Below are positions 34,153 through 39,721 of a DNA stretch of 39,721 nt, piece after piece. Where the stretch lies: assembly GCA_016184115.1 (NCBI GenBank), contig JACPDH010000008.1:1-39721 (forward strand). The letters are read 5' to 3'. This DNA comes from Acidobacteriota bacterium (lineage in GTDB: Bacteria > Acidobacteriota > Thermoanaerobaculia > Gp7-AA8). Position numbers and translations under genes: made by a program. The notes under the pieces are model-generated. The model did no database searches. It saw only the letters and a list, made by a program, of their open reading frames with translations, and had not been told where the DNA came from. Within the stretch, counting starts at the first letter, position 1, and each line of letters opens with the position of its first letter.

Positions 34153-35663
34153 CGACGATGGACGGACGATTTCTCGCACGCAGAAACGCGCAACCCGCAC
34201 GCCTTGCGGACGTTCCGCTCCTCCAGGAATCGGCGTTCCGCGCCGCGGTGCTCGACGCAGTGCAGACGGACGGTTGCCACATCGCGTCGTTGTTTGGCCG
34301 CGAAACGGATGGCGCGATCGAGCTCATTGCCGTGGTCGCCTCCGACGAAGCCAGCGAGCTCGGACTGATCCGGACCCGCCTAACGGGCGACTCGTTCGCG
34401 TCGCTGACCGCAGACTGCCCACAGGCGCAGTTGTTCGAGCGCGAGATCGCCGAACAGTTCGGCGTGACGCCAGAGGGCCATCCCTGGCTGAAGCCGGTTC
34501 GATTCCACGCGCCGTGGCGCGAGCCGCAGCCGGGAGGGACCCACACACCGGGAGTCACCGACTTTTTCCGGGTCGAAGGGGACGAGGTGCACGAAGTCGC
34601 GGTTGGCCCCGTTCATGCCGGGGTCATCGAGCCGGGACACTTTCGCTTCCAATGCCACGGAGAGCAGGTATTCCATCTCGAGATCGCGCTGGGCTACCAG
34701 CATCGAGGTATCGAGGCCGCGATCGCCGGGGGTCCGTCGAAGCGCACCGTTCACATGATGGAAAGTGCGGCGGGCGACACGACGATCGGGCATACGCTCG
34801 CATACGCTCAGGCGCTCGAGGCGCTCGGCGGAGCCAAACCGCCTGCGCGGGCGCATGCGATCCGCGGCATCGCGCTCGAGCTCGAACGGCTCGCAAACCA
34901 TGTCGGCGACCTCGGTGCGCTCGCGGGCGATGTCGCGTTCCTCCCCACTGCGTCGTTCTGCGGCCGGATCCGCGGCGACTACTTGAACCTGTCGGCTGAG
35001 CTTTGTGGCTCGCGATTCGGTCGCGGCCTCGTTAGGCCAGGCGGCGTAACCTTCGACATCGAGCCGACCCGCATTTCGGCCTTACAGGAGCGGCTCGACA
35101 CCGCGACGCGCGACGCAAAGGAAGCCGTTGCGCTCCTCTGGGAGACGCCGACGGTGATGGAGCGCTTCGAGGCGACGGGAGTCGTCGACTCCGACGCATG
35201 CGAAGAGATCGGCCTCGTCGGAGTCGCGGCGCGCGCATGCGGCCGCGCCATCGATGTACGCCACGACTTTCCGTTCGGCATCTATCGCTTCGTTCACCTG
35301 CCTGTGATGACGGCGCACCACGGCGACGTAAATTCACGCGCGTTCGTTCGCTGGCTCGAGCTGCAGCGCTCCGCGGAGTTCGTCGCCCTGCAGCTCCGTA
35401 CGCTTCCGGCTACACCCGTGCGCGTCGAGTGTGGCGCACCCGCGGCCGACTCGATCGTCGTGTCGATGACTGAGGGTTGGCGCGGTGAGGTGTGCCACGT
35501 GGCGATCACCGGAAGAGACGGGGCATTCACGCGATACAAGATTACGGATCCGTCGTTTCACAACTGGTTCGGTCTGGCTCTGGCACTGCGCGGGGGTCAG
35601 ATCTCCGACTTCCCCCTCTGTAACAAGAGTTTCAATCTTTCATACTGCGGCCACGACTTGTAG
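34149..35663 (+). CDS. hyfG: HyfG/HycE-like large subunit lacking NiFe ligands
   Basis: The 504-residue protein fuses a NuoC-like part (~1-140, with AEQFGVTPEGHP) to a NuoD/hydrogenase large-subunit-like part (VGPVHAGVIEPGHFRFQ and LGYQHRGIEA). In [NiFe] hydrogenases the next motif is RICGIC; here E205-SAAGDTTIGH215 is aligned so that the two Cys are Ala208 and Thr211. The C-terminal DPCxxC pair is also missing: the end reads DPSFHNW...DFPLCNKSFNLSYCGHDL, with single Cys at 491 and 500. It therefore cannot hold a standard NiFe site and is an Ehr- or NuoD-type subunit that could bind a quinone-like or other substrate. Start GTG 34149 or ATG 34158. Confidence 0.85.
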   Translation: MTTMDGRFLARRNAQPARLADVPLLQESAFRAAVLDAVQTDGCHIASLFGRETDGAIELIAVVASDEASELGLIRTRLTGDSFASLTADCPQAQLFEREIAEQFGVTPEGHPWLKPVRFHAPWREPQPGGTHTPGVTDFFRVEGDEVHEVAVGPVHAGVIEPGHFRFQCHGEQVFHLEIALGYQHRGIEAAIAGGPSKRTVHMMESAAGDTTIGHTLAYAQALEALGGAKPPARAHAIRGIALELERLANHVGDLGALAGDVAFLPTASFCGRIRGDYLNLSAELCGSRFGRGLVRPGGVTFDIEPTRISALQERLDTATRDAKEAVALLWETPTVMERFEATGVVDSDACEEIGLVGVAARACGRAIDVRHDFPFGIYRFVHLPVMTAHHGDVNSRAFVRWLELQRSAEFVALQLRTLPATPVRVECGAPAADSIVVSMTEGWRGEVCHVAITGRDGAFTRYKITDPSFHNWFGLALALRGGQISDFPLCNKSFNLSYCGHDL

Positions 35664-35674
35664 GAAGAGAGACG

Positions 35675-36448
35675 ATGCTGAAGATTCTTCTCGCACGGGC
35701 ACACCAGGGGCATCGGACGATGCGGTATCCCGACGGACCCGCTCCGGCGATGCCGGTGCACTTCCGAGGAACGCCTCGGATCGACACATCGCGCTGCCCG
35801 GACGGTTGCCGCGAGTGCGCCGAGGCGTGTCCCACCGACGCAATCGCGTTCACCGAAGGCAAGCCGGTCGTCGATCTCGGCCGTTGCATCTTCTGTCCCG
35901 AGTGCGAGCGCGCCTGTCCAGAGGGTGCGATCTCCTACTCGAGCGATTACCGGCTTTCCGTCACTTCGCGCTCCGATCTCCACGTCTCCCCTGGAGAAGA
36001 ACTTCGACTCGCAGCCGCGCTGGACGCAAAGATGATGAGCCTGTTCGGCCGCTCGCTGAAGCTCCGGGTCGTCAGCGCCGGAGACTGCAACGCCTGCGCC
36101 TCCGACGTCAACGTTCTCGGCACCATCGGATGGGATCTCGGCCGATTCGGGATTCAGTATGTTGCGTCGCCCCGGCATGCCGACGGAATCGTCGTGCTCG
36201 GCCCCGTCACCGAGAACATGCGCCTCGCGCTGAGGAAGACCTATGACGCCGTGCCGGAACCGAAGCTCGTCATCGCGATCGGAGCCTGTGCGATCTCCGG
36301 CGGCATCTACGCGGAAAGCCCGGAACAGCATGGAGGAGCGCAGTCGGTGGTTCCCGTCGACCTCTTCATCGCCGGATGCCCTCCGCAACCGTTGACGATC
36401 CTCGATGGTCTGCTGAGGTTGTTAGGGCGGATCGAAAAAGGGCGCTGA
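35675..36448 (+). CDS. hyfI: HyfI/NuoB-like small subunit fused to a two-cluster ferredoxin domain
   Basis: The 257-residue protein combines two usually separate subunits. Residues 36-90 are a 2[4Fe-4S] ferredoxin (C41, C45, C48, C52 with an x3 first gap; C71, C74, C77, C81), like HycF/HyfH. Residues ~125-257 are the NuoB/HycG fold with C138, C141, C205 and C235 for the proximal (N2-like) cluster, all intact. It passes electrons from a donor, probably a ferredoxin-like protein, to the large subunit. AGGAAGAGA lies before ATG 35675. It ends the operon; a hairpin follows at 36463-36482. Confidence 0.88.
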   Translation: MLKILLARAHQGHRTMRYPDGPAPAMPVHFRGTPRIDTSRCPDGCRECAEACPTDAIAFTEGKPVVDLGRCIFCPECERACPEGAISYSSDYRLSVTSRSDLHVSPGEELRLAAALDAKMMSLFGRSLKLRVVSAGDCNACASDVNVLGTIGWDLGRFGIQYVASPRHADGIVVLGPVTENMRLALRKTYDAVPEPKLVIAIGACAISGGIYAESPEQHGGAQSVVPVDLFIAGCPPQPLTILDGLLRLLGRIEKGR

Positions 36449-36462
36449 CCGCACGTACGCTT

Positions 36463-36482
36463 CCGTACCCTTACAGGTACGG
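36463..36482. terminator. Possible bidirectional terminator hairpin
   Basis: CCGTACC (36463-36469) and GGTACGG (36476-36482) form a 7-bp stem around CTTACA, between the convergent HyfI-like and RDD genes and overlapping the RDD stop. There is no T tract, so termination here is uncertain. Confidence 0.4.
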
Positions 36483-37172
36483 CAGAGCGACCGTGACGAT
36501 CACGAGGACGATTGCGAGCCATCCGAAGAGTCCCGCGGCCCACGCCCAGGCGGGCACCTCTTCGCCAGGCTCCTCGATGACGACTGTCTTCGCAAGGATG
36601 TCGAGGGCCCTCTGCTTCTTCGGCGTGAAGGGAATAAAGATCGCGTCGACCGCGAGCAAGTCGAAGTAGAAGGAGAGCCTCCGGATCACCGCCTGACGCA
36701 GCTGTAGCGGGCGGCCGTTCTCTTCGATGACCCGAATCCTCATCAGCTGCTTGCCGAGCGTCTTTCCGAATCGCGCCTCGAGCAGCGGGAAATACGTGAG
36801 CGAAAGGCCAAAGATCGCAAGGGCACAGAGAAGCATGAGCGCGACTCCGACCTTGTCATTGATAGCGTGTGCCTCCATCGCAACGACGGTCATGACGACT
36901 GGAATCGCCGCGAGCACGAAGATGCTGATGTCGGCGAAGAACGCCGCGAGGCGCCGCCAGAAGCCGGCGTACGCGAGCGGACGCTCGGCGTTGAACGCTT
37001 CGGCGACCGCTTCCGCGGTCCCCAGTTTGAATATCAGCTCCGCCGTAGTCTGGTTGCGGGAAAGACCCTCTTCGAAGTGCGCACGCAGGTCGGCCGCGAA
37101 ACGTTCGCGCTCCTCGCGCGTCGCAACCACGAGTCGCATCACCTCTTCGATGTATCGATCGCTCTGACTCAC
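36471..37172 (-). CDS. HAAS/RDD family membrane protein
   Basis: Residues 1-75 of this 233-residue protein form a HAAS (DUF1700-like) helical domain (SDRYIEEVMRLVV...ADLRAHFEEGL), which often goes with PadR regulators. Residues ~80-215 are an RDD domain with four to five membrane segments (YAGFWRRLAAFFADI...GKTLGKQLMRIRV). A further segment ends the protein. GTG 37172 is chosen since GGAGGAG lies just upstream and it overlaps the PadR stop (GTGA); a longer frame to 37226 adds basic residues from the padR frame. Substrate unknown. Confidence 0.82.
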   Translation of the reverse strand: MSQSDRYIEEVMRLVVATREERERFAADLRAHFEEGLSRNQTTAELIFKLGTAEAVAEAFNAERPLAYAGFWRRLAAFFADISIFVLAAIPVVMTVVAMEAHAINDKVGVALMLLCALAIFGLSLTYFPLLEARFGKTLGKQLMRIRVIEENGRPLQLRQAVIRRLSFYFDLLAVDAIFIPFTPKKQRALDILAKTVVIEEPGEEVPAWAWAAGLFGWLAIVLVIVTVALPYL

Positions 37173-37528
37173 TGCTCTCCTCCTTCGGCGGTGCCGTCGA
37201 GCACCGTGTTTACGACGCGGACCCACGTCTTCCAGCTTTCAGTCAGCTCATCGAGCCGCTTTCGTCCCTTTGCCGTGATCCTGTAGTACTTGCGCGGAAC
37301 GCCGCGCGCGGGAGGATCCCACTCCGCCGCGATCAGTCCCTGGTCTTCGAGGCGGTAGAGCACCGGATAGAGCGTCCCTTCCTTGAGATCGATCCACCCC
37401 CCGCTCCGTTCGCTGAGGTCGCTCGACAGCTCGTAACCGTAGCTCCGACGCTCCCTGACCAGCCGAAGCAGCAGCAACTCGAGCGTTCCGCGCTTGATCT
37501 CCCTGTCGAATGGTTCGTTTTGTGCCAT
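37169..37528 (-). CDS. PadR family transcriptional regulator
   Basis: The 119-residue protein is a typical short PadR winged-helix regulator: FDREIKRGTLELLLLRLV, YGYELSSDL and LKEGTLYPVLYRLEDQGLI, then the wing and KYYRITAKGRKRL with a short C-terminal dimerisation helix. The direct overlap with the HAAS/RDD gene is a common PadR arrangement in Acidobacteria and suggests it represses its own operon. A strong promoter and a TACTAC direct repeat lie upstream of ATG 37528. Confidence 0.92.
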   Translation of the reverse strand: MAQNEPFDREIKRGTLELLLLRLVRERRSYGYELSSDLSERSGGWIDLKEGTLYPVLYRLEDQGLIAAEWDPPARGVPRKYYRITAKGRKRLDELTESWKTWVRVVNTVLDGTAEGGEQ

Positions 37529-37545
37529 CGCGCCCCCTGGACACC

Positions 37546-37565
37546 TACTACGTACGCCATACTAC
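37546..37565 (-). promoter_or_regulatory. TACTAC direct repeat in the padR leader
   Basis: TACTAC at 37546-37551 and 37560-37565, 14 bp apart, flank GTACGTAC-like sequence between the predicted start site and the padR ATG. Binding of PadR here would block its own transcription. This is a candidate site only. Confidence 0.35.
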
Positions 37566-37577
37566 TTTGTTACACAT

Positions 37578-37606
37578 AATATATAGCTGCGCCGCTTAAT
37601 TTGCAA
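37578..37606 (-). promoter_or_regulatory. Sigma70-type promoter of padR
   Basis: On the minus strand TTGCAA (37601-37606) and TATATT (37578-37583) are 17 bp apart, near consensus, in the most AT-rich stretch of the window. Confidence 0.6.
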
Positions 37607-37648
37607 GGCGGGGCTTTTGCGCTGGCGGGCGGTCAGTGCTACGGACGT

Positions 37649-37676
37649 CACCACTCCCGTGGTGTCTTGCTAAAAT
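37649..37676 (+). promoter_or_regulatory. Likely hsp20 promoter with overlapping palindrome
   Basis: TGC-TAAAAT (37668-37676) is an extended -10, about 70 bp before the hsp20 start. The palindrome CACCAC-TCCC-GTGGTG (37649-37664) fills the -35 region and could be a repressor or activator site. A CIRCE element or HrcA site is not visible. Confidence 0.4.
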
Positions 37677-37745
37677 GAAACGTTGCAAGCCCGGCGCGCC
37701 ACGACCCCGAAGCGGGACGGAGTGCCGCGAGGGTGGGAGGTCACG

Positions 37746-38183
37746 ATGGGTGCAGGTCGCTGGAATTCGACGCACGAGCTCTTGAGGCTCCAGGACCGCC
37801 TTAACAGGATGTTCGGGCCATCGCTCGACGACGACGACGAGATGGTCTCGGGGCAGTGGACGCCTCCGTGCGACATCATCGAGACCGCGGACGCGGTCGT
37901 GCTTCGCGCGGAGCTGCCGGGAGTGCGTGAGGAAGACATCGAGATCCACGTCGAAGGAGGCCTCCTCACGCTGCGCGGCGAGAAGGAATTCGAGAAAAGG
38001 ACGGACCGGAGCTATCACCGAATCGAACGCGCTTATGGTAGTTTCATGCGCACATTCACTCTCCCTCGCACCGTCGACGCCGAAGGAATCTCGGCCAACT
38101 ATGAGCGAGGCGTGCTCGAGTTGACGATGCCCAAGCGGTCAGAGACGCGCCCCCGGCAGATCAGGATCGACGTGAAGGACTGA
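37746..38183 (+). CDS. hsp20: Hsp20 family small heat-shock chaperone
   Basis: The 145-residue protein has the alpha-crystallin domain (~residues 35-130: PPCDIIETADAVVLRAELPG, GVREEDIEIHVEGGLLTLRGE, YGSFMRTFTLP, GVLELTMPK) and the I-x-I motif near the C-terminus (I139-R-I141) used for oligomer assembly. It holds unfolding proteins in a soluble state without ATP. ATG 37746 is set by GGGAGGT; the frame is open further upstream to 37683, but that part is leader. Divergent from the padR promoter, and tail-to-tail with the AI-2E family gene. Confidence 0.93.
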   Translation: MGAGRWNSTHELLRLQDRLNRMFGPSLDDDDEMVSGQWTPPCDIIETADAVVLRAELPGVREEDIEIHVEGGLLTLRGEKEFEKRTDRSYHRIERAYGSFMRTFTLPRTVDAEGISANYERGVLELTMPKRSETRPRQIRIDVKD

Positions 38184-38189
38184 TCTGGA

Positions 38190-39311
38190 TCACTCGCTCG
38201 CTTCGATCTCGTCGACGAACATCTGGCGGTAGAAGCCGACGACGGTGACGAAGACGACGATGGTGAGCGGCCCGAGCAGAATCCCGAGAATCCCGAACAC
38301 CTTCATCCCGCCGAGGATCGCGAAGATCAGAACGATTCCGGACATCGACGTTCCCCCCTTCATCGCCCAGGGCCGGATGAGGTTGTCAATCGTCCCCACC
38401 ACGAGCACTCCCCAGATGAGGAGAAAGAACGTGCGCCAATCGGCGCCCTGCGTGAACGCCAGATAGCCCACGGCGGGAATCCAGACGAGACCTGCGCCGA
38501 CCATGGGGATCAACGACGTCACGGTTGCGACCGCGCCCCAGAGGAACGCGCCGGGAACTCCTGTGATCGCGCAACCGACACCGGTCAGGATTCCCTGCGC
38601 AAGCGCCGTGAGTCCCTGCCCGCGCAGCGTCGCGTCGATCACGCCGCGCACTTTCGCGAAAATCTCATCGGTCTGCTTCCGCTCGAGCGGCGATAGATCC
38701 TCGAGCTGCGTGATCAGCCACCTGCCGTCGGTGTAAAACCAGGTTGCGGCAAGGACCATCAAAAAGAAGCCGACGACCATGTCGAGCACGCTCGTGAAGA
38801 GCTGTGCTCCGCGCCCCGCGACAAACCCGGAGACCTTCTTCGCGGCGGCGTACCCAAGGGCGGGGAGATTCACTTTCGTGGCATCGAGACCCGGGATCTT
38901 CTGGACGATCTCATTGACGCGCGACTCGAGCTGCAACTGCTCCACCTTCGCCATGACATCCGCTTGCTGGAGCGATTCGACGACTCCGCTCGCCTGCTGG
39001 ACGAGCAGCCCCACGAGGCCGACGCCTGGCAGAAATACAACCAGCGTAAAGCCCGCGAGCATCGCCGCCGCCGCGAGCCCAGGCCGATTCCCGAAGCGAA
39101 TCCGAAGACGCTCGTACGTCGGAAAGGTGAACGAGACCAGAATCGCGGCAAGAAGAATGGGCGTCGCGAACGGGATCAGGATCCGAAGCGTAAGTGCCGC
39201 GACGAGAATCGCGATCGCGAAGAATCCGACGACTGGAATCCAACTACGGCGAATGTCCGCGTGCAGCCGCTCGTTGTTGCGCGACGATTTCACTACTCGA
39301 CATAGTGTCAA
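38190..39311 (-). CDS. AI-2E family (PerM) transporter
   Basis: The protein of up to 373 residues has the AI-2E/PerM layout: two or three N-terminal segments, a long periplasmic helix-rich part (~95-160), and five C-terminal segments with GCAITGVPGAFLWGAVATVTSLIPMVGAGLVW. Members export signalling molecules or act as Na+/H+ exchangers; the substrate here is unknown. The start is unclear: TTG 39311 gives MTLCRVV..., GTG 39293 gives VKSSRNN...; neither has a clear ribosome site. The stop is 6 bp from the end of hsp20, convergent. Confidence 0.85.
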   Translation of the reverse strand: MTLCRVVKSSRNNERLHADIRRSWIPVVGFFAIAILVAALTLRILIPFATPILLAAILVSFTFPTYERLRIRFGNRPGLAAAAMLAGFTLVVFLPGVGLVGLLVQQASGVVESLQQADVMAKVEQLQLESRVNEIVQKIPGLDATKVNLPALGYAAAKKVSGFVAGRGAQLFTSVLDMVVGFFLMVLAATWFYTDGRWLITQLEDLSPLERKQTDEIFAKVRGVIDATLRGQGLTALAQGILTGVGCAITGVPGAFLWGAVATVTSLIPMVGAGLVWIPAVGYLAFTQGADWRTFFLLIWGVLVVGTIDNLIRPWAMKGGTSMSGIVLIFAILGGMKVFGILGILLGPLTIVVFVTVVGFYRQMFVDEIEASE

Positions 39312-39514
39312 CTATGCCGTCGTCGCGAAATCGCCGCGCGCCTCGCATCCAGGCTACTCTCGACTGTCTCGCGACGAAGGGCTGTGAGAAATGCGGGCTA
39401 GTATCCGTCATGGTGACGTGAGTCTACCGAAGGCAAGGCGTTGGTGAAAGGCGCGCGGCCGGAACGTGGAAGCGGCGGAACGATCGAGGGCTTGCCTCCG
39501 CCCTCGTGAGCCGC

Positions 39515-39721
39515 CTACTCGAGACCATCCGCGACGTACAGGTCTCCGAGCGATCGGAGCACGTTGTACGCGAGGAACGAACCGTCGCGCGCAATCACGA
39601 CGGGGCTGATCCGGTAGACGCCGGTCGGATCATCAGGCTTGATCTCCCTCCAAAGGGTCCGCTCCCCTGTCGCGAGGTCGATACGAAAGACGCTCGCCGG
39701 CAGTGTTACCGACTTCGCGAC
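39515..39721 (-). CDS. C-terminal end of a beta-propeller protein, probably a Ser/Thr kinase (partial)
   Basis: The last 68 codons of a gene that continues beyond the right edge, ending in TAG at 39515-39517. The tail (VFRIDLATGERTLWREI, GVYRISPVVIARDGSFLAYN, SLGDLYVADGLE) has the repeat form of WD40-like/PD40 propeller blades and closely resembles the C-termini of acidobacterial Ser/Thr kinases with a propeller sensor domain. The kinase part is outside the window, so that function is inferred. The gap to the AI-2E gene (39312-39514) contains only a GAGGGC...GCCCTC inverted repeat (39486-39505). Confidence 0.65.
   Translation of the reverse strand, partial: VAKSVTLPASVFRIDLATGERTLWREIKPDDPTGVYRISPVVIARDGSFLAYNVLRSLGDLYVADGLE

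Noticed and set aside
27288-36448. A functional group 4 [NiFe] hydrogenase or formate hydrogenlyase
   Set aside because: The large subunit lacks the cysteine ligands, and no formate dehydrogenase gene is present.

Overview
The window is GC-rich chromosomal DNA, very probably from an Acidobacteriota bacterium. Pointers are a prepilin of the DUF1559-like type, a PadR regulator coupled to an RDD membrane protein, several exported metallopeptidases, and at the right edge the C-terminal tail of a beta-propeller protein like those ending acidobacterial Ser/Thr kinases. The phylum is inferred from gene content. I saw no rRNA, tRNA, integrase, transposase gene or CRISPR array.

Layout: 0.3-3.6 kb, a ClpC-like double AAA+ protein fused to a release-factor-like domain with no GGQ loop; 3.7-4.0 kb, RidA; 4.0-7.1 kb, hairpin repeats, an attenuator-like leader, a prepilin-type protein and a secreted metzincin; 7.1-7.5 kb, a triplicated ~123-bp hairpin repeat; 7.5-11.7 kb, a minus-strand operon of aminotransferase, transketolase and a CxCC protein; 11.8-16.9 kb, an island of RIC iron-sulfur repair protein, a Cys-rich membrane protein, a small acidic protein, HypC, a degenerate HypF and a DUF6335-like protein, with palindromes of GTGAC/GTCAC half-sites in its control regions; 16.9-23.1 kb, minus-strand exported proteins (M3-like peptidase, beta-barrel, M28 peptidase) and a peroxiredoxin whose catalytic Cys codon is UGA followed by a bacterial SECIS-like hairpin; 23.1-25.7 kb, low-complexity repeats, a GNAT enzyme, an EamA transporter, a 275-bp MITE-like palindrome and a DUF1801 protein.

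From 25.9 to 36.4 kb a tightly coupled plus-strand operon of nine genes encodes two HTH-EIIA fusion proteins and then a seven-subunit membrane complex related to group 4 [NiFe] hydrogenases and complex I. Its large subunit lacks the first NiFe CxxC pair and any recognisable second pair, so it is best called an energy-converting-hydrogenase-related (Ehr) complex and not a hydrogenase. The small subunit keeps its FeS ligands and carries a fused two-cluster ferredoxin domain. Proton or sodium pumping linked to an unknown electron donor is the likely function; the HTH-EIIA pair probably senses phosphorylation state and controls the operon. The right end holds a RDD/PadR pair, an Hsp20 chaperone, an AI-2E family permease and the partial propeller gene.

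Most notable: the ClpC/release-factor fusion, the selenocysteine peroxiredoxin, the HTH-EIIA/Ehr operon, the HypF with both Kae1 metal-site histidines replaced, the clustered GTCAC/GTGAC palindromes, and a CCTAAC/GTTAGG hexamer that recurs through genes in several reading frames and accounts for most CTAA/TTAG in coding DNA.
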